Assembly: GCA_963971405.1 (NCBI GenBank)
Contig: OZ020484.1
Coordinates: 53,493,151 to 53,557,150 of the forward strand
Source of the DNA: Psococerastis gibbosa
Lineage: Eukaryota; Arthropoda; Insecta; Psocodea; Psocidae
Length of the DNA stretch: 64,000 nt
Direction of reading: 5' to 3'
In this document: positions 1-11,035 of the stretch, piece after piece
How the letters are laid out: each line of letters begins with the position of its first letter
Position numbering within the stretch: position 1 is the stretch's first letter
Program-made: the position numbers and the translations under genes
Notes under the pieces: model-generated
What the model was told of the DNA's origin: nothing
Databases searched by the model: none
What the model saw: only the letters and a program-made list of their open reading frames with translations

Positions 1-1781
1 GCTGCACCACTACAGCAACCAGGCAGGAGACTGAGACAACCAGACTACACACTGAAACTGATAGAACAGAGGAACCGAATACGTACGCACTTTAGTCGCC
101 ACAGAGACTTACATACCAAGGGACAAATAAACAAACTCAGACGTACTAACTCAGAGAAAATCAGGAACTACACCACTGCGACCTGGATAAAACATACTAA
201 GGAACTTTCACCACGTGACTGTACTCTCTGGAAAGTAACAAAACGGCTACGACGGACTCCTACGTACGTACCAGCACTTATTGACAAAGACGGAACAACA
301 CACAGTACTCCGATTGTCAAGGCTAATCTATTAGCTGGAGCGATCGCGAGTACTATACAGCCACATACTGACTGACCCACAGGACTTACAATTCACAACC
401 ACAGTGGACCTAGTGCAGGCTTACATGGCCAGACCTCCTAGACAACGAACAAAACAGGAAAATAGACACGAACTAACCTACTACAAAAAACGGTTTAAAA
501 ACAACAAGGCACCAGGACCTGATGGCATTGTCAACGGAATACTTGAAATTCTGCCTGACTTTGCCCTGGACTATCTTACTAACATATACAATGCATGCAT
601 CAACTTCTCCTACTACCCTGTAGCATGGAAATCAGCCGAGATCCTGGTCTTAAATAAACCAGGAAAAAATGCACAAGACCCAAGCAGCTATAGACCTATT
701 AGCTTGCTGAATACCAGGGGCAAGTTACTGGAGGCGGTCATGCTGCATCGACTGAACTTACAAATAAAGCGACACAACCTGGACCTACCCGAGCAATTCG
801 GTTTTAGGGAACGACACTCCACTACACAAGCGGTACTCCGACTAACCGAACATGTCAGGAAGCGCTGGAACCACGGCAAACCGACGGGGGCGGTATTGCT
901 GGATGTTGCCCGCGCTTTCGACAGTGTTTGGACTAACGAACTTATCTATCAACTACAGGACGCACGTATTCCAGACAGCCTAGTCCATCTTATGCATTCC
1001 TATTTAGAAGGAAGAACGTCTGTGGTCAACCTGAACGGCATCCTGTCGGGACAGCAAGTTATGTGGGGGCGTCCCTCGGGGTAGTCTCGTAGGTCCCAAA
1101 CTGTTCACCTTTTATATTAGAACGATTCCAACCACTGAGCAAGTTCATCTTGGAGTGTACACGGATGATACCACGGTGTATACGTCCTCCAGAAGCGCCA
1201 AACACACAGTATAACGACTTATCAAAACGTTACAGACCATCAACGAGCGGTGTACACAATGACGTATCAAAATTAATGTATCTAAGAGTGAAGCCATTGT
1301 GTTCACCACTGCTAGGAAAAAACACATAACGGACCCACCGACCATGAACAACCAACCTATACCATGGACAAAATCTGTTAAATACTTAGGCATAACATTC
1401 GACAAAACCGTAACTTACACCAAACATATTCAACAGGTACGATCTAAGACGCTAGGAGGTGCTGCAAAGCTCTCATCATTACTTAACACACGCTCACACT
1501 TAACAATTGACAATGGACTACTAATCTACAAAACGATATTACGATTCATGTACGGATATACTGTGTGGGGCGGCACATGTAAAACAAACATTAATACATT
1601 ACAAAGGCTACAAAATAGACTAGTTAGACGCGCTGTGAGGGCTCCACCTTACATGTCCAACGCGTATATTCAGAGGGAATGCCCAGTGCCTACCATCCGA
1701 GAACAAATATGGGCAGCTGCTGTTTTATGCTTCCACAGCTGTCTCGTCTTTCCCTATCCTGCGGGAGCTAGGAAACTATGA
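1..1781 (+). pseudogene. Jockey-type LINE ORF2 (reverse transcriptase), frameshifted, cut by window edge
   Basis: This is the endonuclease-RT linker and reverse transcriptase of a non-LTR retrotransposon. Frame 1 is open from base 1 to about 373 and reads as the linker (for example KLIEQRNRIRTHFS). A frameshift near an ACTGACTGA duplication (about 366-375) moves into the frame read at 380-1084. That frame carries KAPGPDGI, SYRPISLL and a palm motif AFDSVW. A second shift in the G-run at about 1063-1069 moves to the third frame, which has GVPRGS, the catalytic YTDD (YADD in most relatives) and YLGITFD, and runs to 1781. Stops near 1212 and 1260 also break it. The upstream endonuclease is outside the window. 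By family knowledge it would copy its own mRNA by target-primed reverse transcription. This copy is dead. Clade assignment to Jockey or a close relative is from motif style only. Confidence 0.88.
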
Positions 1782-3030
1782 CTGCGATACTAGACGATAC
1801 CCGCTACCTAAAGACTTCCTGGCTCTCTCATGATGGGGAGGGAAACATATCATATAAACCCGATTGTGACTTTTGGAGAGGAGTGCGTCCGCCCCTGGCG
1901 GATGAAATCTCCCTCCAATATCTTTGAGACAGAGAGAGGTATGAGCTACTGGCTAGTTTGGAAACAAAGGAGGCTTCACGCTTCAGCAGCAGACCACACA
2001 CCAGCCAACCAAGAGCTAAGACACTCTCCGAGGAAGGCTTGCCATATATTTTGCTCAGTAAGAATTCGATAGATGGGTCCAGTTTATTTAAATAGTGGAA
2101 ACTCAATTCAAAATAATATGTATTAACATTACATTAACTTTTATTAAAAATAATATATCTGGCATCCCCTCGGAGAACATCCTAACTCCTGACGACTCAC
2201 GAAGTAGGCAGAAAAGAAGATATCACAGGATATGTTGAATAAATAAAGATATGAATATATTCTAATTATCATTACCAGTGACCATAGAGACAGCACAACA
2301 GCATTATGTAGGAAAGTACGGTTCCTTGCCGTCCTCATTCCCGCGTGGTTGCTCCCTGTGTTCCCAGTGACCTCAAGAACGGCCAGGCATTCGCACTGCT
2401 ATTCATGTTGCTCGTTCACTTGCTCCGTAGTTAACTCCTCACCTCTGGCTCCATCCGTGTAGTCACTGAAAAAACAAGAAACAACCGGCAGTAACAAGAA
2501 AATAAAACCCTTGATAGGGAAGGTATGGTAGTGGGATATCAGAATGTATATTACTGGTAGTCACTAGGACGCCGACAAAAGAAAACAAACTTTGATAACC
2601 GTGTCATCACATACCTAATAAAATTTTAGAAGTTCGTTAAAAGTTTAAGTATTAATTGGTAGCTCGAATGAGCGCCATAATTGAATAAAATATTTAAACA
2701 AAATATTAGAAAGGTTGTACCACATTACAAGATTTTAGGACTAGGTTCCTCATTGCTATGGACATCGCCCTTGGACAAGATGTACTTGCACATGACAAGT
2801 CATATTCCTGTCTCAACAATCTCGATTCCTGTCGAGACTCGAACACCCGGAAAATATGTTTTCCTCTAAGAGAAAATAAAAGAAAATCGCCTGCGATTCG
2901 GTACGGAGGTCGACAAAATAAGAAAAGAATATCTGGGCTTTATAGCCTAACAGCATATTCTCACAATTAACTATGGTAACGGATGCCGTCCCATCAAAAT
3001 ACATCTGTGCCATGGGTTGCGTCTGGTGCA
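1782..3030. other. LINE tail and unassigned AT-rich sequence
   Basis: The first ~300 bases probably continue the C-terminal part and 3' end of the upstream LINE; short frames here run into stops. From about 2100 to 3030 I see no gene, RNA or clear repeat boundary. Confidence 0.4.
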
Positions 3031-3040
3031 CACATCAGTA

Positions 3041-3272
3041 TTAAATAAATAAATAATAAATAAATAAGGACTTTTTGTTTTTTCTATTACTAAGCCAACC
3101 TAGCGCAGTTAGGGCTATAAAGCCCTCTCTTACACTCAACTACGAAAACCCGGGACCGCCTGCTTTACATGCCCTCCGAAGCATGGTCAGAAAATATAGC
3201 TAGTGTGGGACTCGAACCAACAACCTTTCGGGTGACAGTCAGAGTCCGTACCACTACGCTACATGTCTTGAC
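3041..3272 (-). repeat. tRNA-derived SINE
   Basis: Read on the minus strand, the head (about 3272 down to 3207) carries a pol III A box (TAGCGTAGTGG) and B box (GGTTCGAGTCC) at normal tRNA spacing. A body follows with the small palindrome GGGCTTTATAGCCC, and then an AAAT-type tail (TTTATTTATT on this strand; plus strand 3041-3066). A second copy lies at 24855-25055 in the fucosyltransferase intron and shares head, body and tail. By family knowledge such elements are transcribed by RNA polymerase III and mobilised by a partner LINE, which I cannot identify. Confidence 0.8.
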
Positions 3273-3377
3273 AGGGGCCAGGGGCCGCTCCCACCACTAT
3301 CAATCATATAAATTAATTTAATAAAGATCGAGTCAAACACATGCCAGGTGTTCGAATCTCGACTATACAACTGAAAG

Positions 3378-3968
3378 AACCGGTCCGAGTTTACTCGAAC
3401 ATGCTTTCCAATTTATCAATCAGTAGGGAGAGAAAATGAATAATTTCATGGTAAATAATTTTCCTATGGTTAAATTTCGGATATCTCGGGGGGGGGGGGG
3501 GGGGGGGGTATCCACCTGACGTCACTGGAGGTGAGGTAGCCTCAATATATTTAAAACACATTACAACACAGTAATAATGGCAGGGCAGGCAATGCATTTC
3601 AGCGTGAAGTTTCTATCATTTAAAAAAAAAAAAAAAAAAATTTTGCGCAAAAGCAAATAGGTTTTTGGGAAAGCAAACTGTCCGGTTTCGTTACTCAACT
3701 TAACACCTAAAACATGCCTGAAGGTAGAAATCATCGATAGAAAAGTTTCGCAGAAATATTATTTTTTAGTCATTTTTCATTAAAATTAAGTTATTTTTAT
3801 TTTTGTACCCCCCCCCCCCAGAAGCAAACTATCAAGGGGTAAGCGACCCCCCGCATTTTATCAACATTACGAACGACTAGAATATATGTGAATTTAAAAG
3901 AAATCGTTGGAGCCGTTTTTGAGAAATAATTTTTTTAGACGTTTTTTGGAGTTTTTTGAGATTAAACC
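3378..3968 (+). repeat. Family A repeat, 5' part
   Basis: It begins with the family's hallmark GAACCGGTCCGAGTTTACTC, then TGCTTTCCAATTTAT. A long G-run (about 3489-3508) follows, and a CRE-like TGACGTCA (about 3518-3525). Other copies are at 10158-11035 (palindromic), 18870-19705 (minus), 35267-36130, 49075-49890 and 50508-51350. Complete copies end with ATAAATTGGAAAGCA, the inverse of TGCTTTCCAATTTAT, so a 15 bp terminal inverted repeat delimits most of the unit. There is no coding capacity. The class is unknown; foldback or MITE-like is likely. This copy breaks off where a LINE ORF1 fragment begins. Confidence 0.8.
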
Positions 3969-4692
3969 CCCCCATTTTTGGTGTTTTCAGTCGATGGCAG
4001 GCTTCGATTGAGTTTGGTTGTATTACTGGGAGTCGAAGGTGCTCAGAAATATCCGTTATTACCTTCATGAAGTCTTCATTTTCGGTTATGTCAAGTCCAT
4101 GTATCTCAACGTTGTTTTTCCGGCCATATTGGTTGAGATCGTTCACATCTGTTTTTATCTTTAACAATTCGATTTAGCCATAGGTTCTGATTTTTTTGGA
4201 CTGATGCCTCTTTAGATAAGACCTCTCTCTTCTTTTTTTCCTCTTGTAACTCACCCTTTATGACGTCATGTATGTCCGACAGAAATTTCAGGGATGAGAC
4301 TGTATGGTTTTTATTTCCTCTGGCACTGATTCCATATTCTTAAGTCCGACGGCTAGGCTATCAATTTAGCTCTCGATAGCCTTCAGCTGTGCCTTATCCG
4401 AGTACGCTGGGTCACTAGCTGCTTTGCACACCTGCCATCGCCAAGTAGCCCTTTGTTCGGGAGTGCGTTGCTTCAAGACACTCAATCTTATATTTGCACA
4501 CTCAAGGTGGTAACTCCCAAAGCATTCAGCGCACAAAGGGACCTCGGTCTCGGTTGCTTCCCGCATTTTGCACAGTCCCCCATTATTATCACGCAAACAG
4601 TAACTTAGATATCTGTCAAGAATATTGTAAGAAGGTTGCTGGTTTAAACACGTTAAGACTTTTATCAATTCAATATCACAGCTGATTGTCAA
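3920..4692 (-). pseudogene. LINE ORF1 fragment with PHD-like finger
   Basis: On the minus strand, 4692-4366 encodes a cysteine/histidine cluster (VPLCAECFGSYHLEC followed by WRWQVC) resembling the PHD-type finger found in ORF1 of CR1-like LINEs. After stops and frame changes, 4167-3960 encodes DLNQYGRKNNVEIHG, a signature of the region after the coiled coil in such ORF1 proteins. In the family ORF1 binds RNA and helps target-primed integration. This copy is broken by stops, and no reverse transcriptase is attached on either side. It is flanked by family A sequence on both sides. Confidence 0.65.
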
Positions 4693-5011
4693 TTCCTGTG
4701 TACTGTATTTTCACAGCGCCTGAGCACGCTTAACTTTCGAGGGCTGTTCTTGCTATAGTCACGGTCTGCGCATTCACAACATCTCAGCACACATCCAGAC
4801 AGATAAATTAGCCAAAAAATGTAGAAAATGGAAAAGGCACTGACCCTTCAACCTTGGATAAACGTGTCCAGTCCCTTCCCGATCACTATGGTTATTAATA
4901 CGTTGCGATTAGAAGACTCTTACCACCAAAATAAGAGAAAAAACACCGGAGCGCCTTTCATGCAACCTCACAAAACTTGTCAACACGTGACATAATTGAG
5001 TCTTGTTTATT

Positions 5012-5358
5012 TTTTTTATCTCTATAGAACCAAACTATCAAGGGGCTACAAACCTATTGCGTTCTGTTAATATTAATAACGACTAGGCTATAATATAAAT
5101 TTTGATGACAAAAACAGTTTGTTGGGGGTACACAATGAAGTTAGCCCAAAATAATAAAAAGAGTCCTGAGGTATGGCTTTGTTAACTCACATGCCAAATT
5201 TCATCAAAATCCACTAAGTAGTTTGCCCACAGACCGACAGACAGACATTTTGTACCTAAACTTTTGGTTCCTGTGACTCCAAAACTTGTAAATCCATTGA
5301 AATTTCGAAATCGAAATTTCCTTCTTCTAACATATAAATAGGAAAGCCAAAACAAAGG
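5012..5358 (+). repeat. Family A repeat, 3' part
   Basis: It matches the second half of the family: the AACGACTAG block, a CAAATTTCATCAAAATC block, a GACAGACAGACA run (about 5233-5247) and an end at ATAAATAGGAAAGCC, a diverged terminal repeat. Its start overlaps the part already present in the 3378-3968 copy, so this is a separate older copy, not simply the other half. Confidence 0.65.
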
Positions 5359-6287
5359 ATGTCAATTAATATATGAAGTGAATCATGAAGCAAAATTTAG
5401 TAATATCGCACGCTGCAGCCCACAACTTTTCTCAAACAAAGCAAAGCTTCTTGACTTGACTAATTGTTGGCAACTTTTCTAACCAACAATTTTTCATCGT
5501 AGTGGCAACATTGTTGGGGGAGTATTCATTTGAAAGCTGTTTTTAGGAGGAGGGGGGGGGGGGTTGGTCTGTTTGTCATAAGGCTCCTCATTCAGGGCTT
5601 TTGTGCTCAAGTCTATACAACTCACTTTATTAAGCTTTTGTTGCGACCCTTTTACCCCAAGCAGCCCTTGCTGCTGGTTCCATGGTTTCTCTCCTCATTT
5701 AGGGTGTGAAATTGGATAGGACTTTATGGTCTGAGAAGGAATCATTTAAAGGATATTACTATTTTAACATTTAACAGCTATTGTTGCAAAACATGAGCCA
5801 GTTTCTTAGTAAAATGTTATACATAGAGGAGAATGTTTGGGGAAGTGTCGTGACCAAAGAATACACATTCAATGCTTAGTATACTGCTTACTTATTATAC
5901 TATAATTTTGCATGAAAACCAACGTTTGAATCAGAGTCATATTTGGAACCAGCTGTGTGCAAACTTGATTTAGTATAAAACACAGATAAGGGTTTATCGT
6001 AGCCTATAGGATAGCCTACATCATCCTGAAATTACCTGAATGCCTCTTTATTACGGTACCTGTCTTATCTTGTCTACGCGCGTTGTGCAAGAATAAAAAA
6101 AAATATTTTGTATATAATAAGAGGGAGCTATTGTTTTTTTAACACGAAACAGATGTAGGCCTATATTGCAAAATAAATTTAAAATAGTGTTTAATAAGAA
6201 GAAAAACGACTAAGAGTAGGTGTAGAATGTTACCTATATTGTTATTATAAAAATACCACTCCTTTCTTAAAATGAAATTTACTACTT
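5359..6287. other. Unassigned AT-rich stretch
   Basis: I see no supported gene or RNA. There is a G-run at about 5549-5563 and otherwise AT-rich unique-looking sequence. Confidence 0.4.
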
Positions 6288-6659
6288 ACCATAGCCTGCC
6301 AATCGAAATAAGCAGACTGGCATCCCTATGCTTATACATAGGATGCAGTTTTTCAGGGCTTTGTGATTTTTTTCATGAAATCACAGGATCGAAGTTACAA
6401 AATATTTGCGTCCCACTATCGGATTTTGGCCACTTGGTATTTTGGGTGTTTCCCGCACAAATTTAAAAATTGAAATGTAGTAGTCAATATCAATTTAATG
6501 TTTCGTTACATATTAATAAATCCATAATGACCCAAATTTAATGAAGCAAACTAGTTTTTTGTATCATTCGCACACCTAGGCCTATCTACAGTACAATGAA
6601 TATTTAAAAAAAAAAATGCTTGTGGTATCCTACGCAGTATGTATTAATGTATGGAAGTA

Positions 6660-6869
6660 TCACATGCAATACTTCAAATTATGTTCCAACATGAGTTTAG
6701 AAAGAGTACTGTACTTTACGTTACGGCAAGCATTCATTAGGGCCTTTTCGTACAGGTCACTGTAACCAAAACCCTGTATGAGGAAAGAAGCAAAAAACGT
6801 CTTTGCGTCGTGTTCATTAAGCAGACCACACCACACTACCACAGTAGGCCATGTATCGGACATTTTCAC
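6660..6869 (-). CDS. Short frame in left palindrome arm, matching 9450-9683
   Basis: It encodes ~69 residues with the block SDLYEKALMNACRNVKYS near the C-terminus. The inverted copy at 9450-9683 keeps the same frame and stop, with nearly the same last 33 residues. I do not recognise the family and see no catalytic motif or membrane segment. It may be the last exon of a protein carried by the transposon-like arm, or a chance frame conserved only because the arms are similar. Confidence 0.3.
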   Translation of the reverse strand: MKMSDTWPTVVVWCGLLNEHDAKTFFASFLIQGFGYSDLYEKALMNACRNVKYSTLSKLMLEHNLKYCM

Positions 6870-7097
6870 AACCTCAGCCTTTACCCCTATTTATTCTGAC
6901 GGGTAGTTCCTCACTAACGCAATACGGCGACAACTACCATGTTCCCTTACTTTTGACTCCGTAAGCCATGGGTGACAAGTGAAAACTCAAGGTGAGTTCC
7001 ATGGAAAAGGCTTCTAAAATACAGCATAATGCAATAACATGAATGTAATAACAAATATACAGTAATTTACTGTAAAGAGGAAGGAACACAACTATTA

Positions 7098-7232
7098 TTT
7101 TTGACTTTTTCCTTTTTGTCTTGCTTTGACTTAAAGTTTCCACTCCAATTTCCTTGCTTCAACATTTTCTCTGGTGGGATGAGACGCCTCCTCTGCTCCT
7201 GTTCCTCGAAATCTGTTGCCCTAAAAATGTCA
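7098..7232 (-). CDS. Short charged frame in left palindrome arm, matching 8647-8763
   Basis: On the minus strand it reads FRATDFEEQEQRRRLIPPEK followed by a lysine-rich stretch. The counterpart in the right arm (8647-8763, plus) starts MSRATDFEEQEQRRRL and stops after ~38 residues. Its position upstream of the 6660-6869 frame on the same strand would suit an earlier exon of one gene. The family is unknown; coding status is inferred only from conservation between arms. Confidence 0.25.
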
Positions 7233-8646
7233 ATGATATTAGCCTACCGATGCATACCAATTCAAATAAGACAACATATTTTGTTTTAGTTAATGTATGC
7301 TGCAGTGGACACATAGATGGAAGTCACTGTCACAAATAATTACTTCGCAAGCCCCATACATGCAAAGGCTTAAAAATGCTTCTCGTAGGTTGTACAGTAA
7401 CTTGTTGCACTCGGTGTATTTGGGGAGTGTGCTAATTGACTTAATTTGGCTACAAGACGACAACAATGCAACACTTTAAGACTTTAAGAAGAATTAAAGC
7501 TATTGTGGGTTTAATATAAATTACTCACTTACCTTTTAGAAGTATTATTTTGTATTTTTATAGGCTTACTGTACTTTACGTAATGTGTAGCACAGTGTGA
7601 AGTTTTCAATCCAACAACCGAACTTATTTTATTAGTAAAGTAGGTATTGCTGTAGGGATTGAATCAATAAATAATTTTTATCATTTTTGTTTATCAGAAA
7701 CCCACTCATTTCTGCTGCGTTGTTTTTGTTTTGAAAATGAATGTTGACTTCAAAACAGGCAGCCAATAGTAGGCCAAGTTTGATAGAACGTTCGAATACA
7801 CTCACAATTGTTTCTTAATAAATTAATTTGATTGGTTAAAACTGGGACGCAAATATTTTGTGACTCGGCTCAAGTGATTTTCCTAGTTGGAATCACAGAC
7901 GGCTCCATACCGACAAGCATTCTATAGTAAATATTTATTCTATGCTACTTACTGACCATAGAATAAATATTTACTATAGGTATAGGGCCGTCTGTGATTC
8001 AAACTAGGAAAATCACAAGAGCCGAGTCACAAAATATTTGCGTCCCAGTTTTAACCAATCAAATTGATTTATTAAGAAACAATTGTGAGTGTATTCGAAC
8101 GTTCCATAAAACTTGGCCTACCACTGGCTGCCAGTTTTGAAGTCAACAATTCAACATTCATTTTCCAAACAAAAACAACGCAGCGGTAATGAGTGGGTTT
8201 TTGATAAACAAAAATGATAAAAATTATTTATTGATTCAATCTCTACAGCAATGCCTACTTTACTAATAAAATAAGTTCGGTTGTTGCATTGAAAACTTCA
8301 CACTATGCTACATAGTATGTAAAGTACAGTAAGCCTACAATAATACTTCTAAAAGGTAAGTGAGTAATTTATATTACACCCACAATAGCTTTAATTCTTC
8401 TTAAAGTGTTGCATTGTTGCCGTCATGTAGCCAAATTAAGTCACTTAGCACACTCCCCAAACAGACCAAGTGCAACAACTTACTGTCCAACCTACGAGAA
8501 GCATTTTTAAGCCTTTGCATGCATGGGCCGGGCTTGCGAAGGAATAATCTGTAAACAGTGACACTGCAGCTTACATTAACTATACCAAAATAGGATGTTG
8601 TCTTATGTTAATTGGAATGTATCGGTAGTCTAATATTATTGACATG

Positions 8647-8763
8647 TCTAGGGCAACAGATTTTGAGGAACAGGAGCAGAGGAGGCGTCTCGTCCCGCCA
8701 CAGAAAATTGTGCAAGGAAATTTGCGTGGAAACAACCTACCAGAAGGAAAAAGTCAAAAATAA
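8647..8763 (+). CDS. Short charged frame in right palindrome arm
   Basis: Starts with ATG and encodes MSRATDFEEQEQRRRLVPPQ plus ~19 residues rich in N, G and K. It is the inverted partner of the frame at 7098-7232. It lies upstream of the 9450-9683 frame on the same strand, the same order as in the left arm. No known domain is visible. Confidence 0.25.
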   Translation, partial: SRATDFEEQEQRRRLVPPQKIVQGNLRGNNLPEGKSQK

Positions 8764-8906
8764 TAGTTGTGTTCCTTCCTCTTCCCTGTAAATTACTGTA
8801 TATTTGTTATTGCATTATGCTGTATTTTAGAAGCCTTCTCCATGGAACTCACCTTGAGTATTCACTTGTCACCCATGGCTTACGGAGTCAAAAGTAAGGG
8901 AACATG

Positions 8907-9391
8907 ATCCAGCATTGGGAAGAGAAAAGGAAAACCAGTTACTGGAAGTCAACCCCAGGGCAAAGACAGGCCAAACTGTTCCTTTCCTACTCACAAAACT
9001 TCACAAAGAAGGCACTCAAGCTCAGCAAACCAGATCTGAGAATCCTCACAGGCATCCTCACAGGACACTGCCCGGTGAATTATCACCTGAAAAACATGGG
9101 AAAAGTGACTGAGGACACATGTCGCTTCTGCAAGGAAGCCACTGAGACTGCGGAGCACGTACTATGCGACTGCCCGGCCATCTCCTACCGACGCCAAGTA
9201 GCCACCGACTCTCGGTTCCTAGATCCAGTGGAAGTGTGCAAACTAGCACCAAGAAGTGTGGTCAAGTTCATAAGGAACACCATCACAGATTGGGACTAAC
9301 AAGATCGGGAAATCGCAATAGATCTTAAGGTCAAAGCGATTCGCAAGGCCCACCAGGGTCAAACGACCTAACTTTAAACTAATCTAATCTA
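8907..9391 (+). mobile_element. 5'-truncated Jockey-like LINE insertion with 11 bp target-site duplication
   Basis: It encodes the C-terminal end of a LINE ORF2 (8904-9299). A cysteine-histidine cluster CRFCKEATETAEHVLCDC (C-x2-C-x9-H-x4-C) is typical of Jockey-type elements downstream of the RT. The 3' end is a short TAATCTAATCTAAA repeat (about 9380-9393). AAGGGAACATG occurs at both edges (8896-8906 and 9392-9402), and the left palindrome arm has a single uninterrupted copy of this site (near 6938-6950). Boundaries, truncation and tail fit one target-primed integration event after the palindrome formed. Confidence 0.9.
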
Positions 9392-9449
9392 AAGGGAACA
9401 TGGTGGGTGTCGTCGTATTGCGTTAGTGAGGAACTACCAATCTGAATAA

Positions 9450-9683
9450 ATGGGGGGAAAAGCTGAGGCTCTGAAAATGCCCGATACATGGTCTACTGTG
9501 GTATGCTTAATGAACACGACACAAAGACGTTTTTGGCCACTTTCCTCATACAGGGGGTTTGGTTTAAAATGTCAAACCCCCAGTGACCTGTATGAAAAGG
9601 CCCTAATGAATACTTGCCGTAACGTAAAGTACAGTACTCTTTCGAAACTCATGTCGGAACACAATTTGAAGTATTGTATGTGA
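9450..9683 (+). CDS. Short frame in right palindrome arm, matching 6660-6869
   Basis: It encodes 77 residues ending SDLYEKALMNTCRNVKYS and a short tail. The N-terminal part differs from the left arm copy by an indel-driven frame change (around 9500-9570), while the last 33 residues agree with two or three substitutions. No recognised domain. Confidence 0.3.
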   Translation: MGGKAEALKMPDTWSTVVCLMNTTQRRFWPLSSYRGFGLKCQTPSDLYEKALMNTCRNVKYSTLSKLMSEHNLKYCM

Positions 9684-10157
9684 TACTTCCTTAACTTAAT
9701 ACAATACTGCGTACGATACCACGAGCATTTTTTTATAAATATTCATTGACCACTGTTCTGTAGATAGGCCTAGGTATGCGAATTCTACAAAAAACTAGTT
9801 GGTTTTATTAAATTTGGGTCATTATGGATTGATTAATATGAAACGACACATTAAATTGTAATTACACTACATTACTACTACATTTCAATCTTTAAAATTG
9901 CGCGGGAAACACTCAAGCGCTACCAATTGGCCAAAATGCGAAAGTGGGACGCAAATATTTTGTAACTTCGATCCTGCGATTTCATTGAAATAAAAACACA
10001 AAGCCCTGAAAAACTGCATCCTATGTATAAGCATAGGGATGCCAGTCCGCTTATTTCTATTGGCAGGCTATGGTTTCTTATATTTTTTGTCAACTGTACA
10101 ATAGTTCGTTTATTTTTTATTTTTTTTGTTTCACTTTATTACATGCAGTACTGTAGA

Positions 10158-11035
10158 AAGAACCGGTCCGTGTTTACTCGAACATGCTTTCCAATTTATA
10201 AATATTAGTAGACAGAGAAAATGAGTAATTTTATGGTAAAGAATTTTCCTATGGTTAGATTTCCGATATCTCGGGGGGGGGGGGGGGGTGTCCACCTGAC
10301 GTCACTGGAGGGGCGATAATTCGAGATAGGTCAGACCAACACATTGCCACACAGCAATAATGGCAGGACACGCAATGCATTTGAGCGCGAATTTTTTATC
10401 ATTTTTTCAAAAAATAATTTTTTGGGCAAAACCAAATACTTTTCTGGGAAAGCAACCTGTCCGGTTTCGTTACTCAATTTAACACCTAAAACATGCCTGA
10501 AGGTAGAAATAACCGATGGAAAGGTTTCACAGAAAAATTAATGTTGACTAAATGCGGGGGTCGCTTGCCCCTTGTTAGTATGCTTCTGGGGGTAAAAAAA
10601 TAAAAATAACTAAATTTTAATGAAAAATGACTTAAAAATAATTTTTCTGTGAAACCTTTACATCGATGATTTCTACCTTCAGGCATGTTTTAGGTGTTAA
10701 ATTGAGTAACGAAACCGGACAGATTGCTTTTCCAAATTACTATTTGGTTTTGTGCAAAAAAAATGTTTTTGAAAAAATGATAGAAAATTCACAGTCAAAA
10801 TAAATGCATTGCGTGCCCTGCCATTATTGCTGTGTGGTAATTTGTTGGTCTGACCTATCTAGAATTAACCTCACCTCCAGTGACGTCAGGTGGACAACCC
10901 CCCCCCCCCCCCCCCAAGATATCGGGAATTTACCTATAGGAAAATTATTTACCATGAAATTACTCATTTTCTCTAGCTACTACTTGATAAATTGGAAAGC
11001 ATGTTCGAGTAAACTCGGACCGGTTCTTTGTTATG
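10158..11035. repeat. Family A palindrome (two inverted copies)
   Basis: It starts at AGAACCGGTCCG on the plus strand and ends with the reverse complement CGGACCGGTTCTTT. Each arm has the family's TGCTTTCCAATTTAT block, G-run (plus strand at 10274-10289; C-run at 10898-10914), TGACGTCA motif and the AACACCTAAAACATGCCTGA block. The two arms meet near 10540. It begins only ~85 bases after the giant palindrome ends. Confidence 0.85.

Larger units (their letters stand above)
6288..10073. repeat. Giant palindrome (about 1.65 kb arms, 12 b spacer)
   Basis: The left arm 6288-7944 and right arm 7957-10073 are inverted copies of each other along their whole length. Only 12 bases (7945-7956) separate them. 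The right arm is longer because a LINE (8907-9391) inserted into it. The arms differ by scattered substitutions and small indels, so this is not an assembly mirror. Each arm also contains an internal inverted pair of the 19-mer ACAAAATATTTGCGTCCCA (6397-6415 with 7843-7861; 8029-8047 with 9945-9963). This suggests the arm core is a ~1.47 kb transposon with terminal inverted repeats that was duplicated head to head together with its flanks. Confidence 0.9.

Noticed and set aside
1828..2106. 92-codon minus-strand frame
   Set aside because: Antisense to the decayed LINE C-terminus.
3489..3508. Long G-run as a possible telomere-like or quadruplex control element in its own right
   Set aside because: Homopolymers of variable length recur at the same position of family A and in MITEs. 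Length may also reflect sequencing error. Kept only as part of the repeat description.
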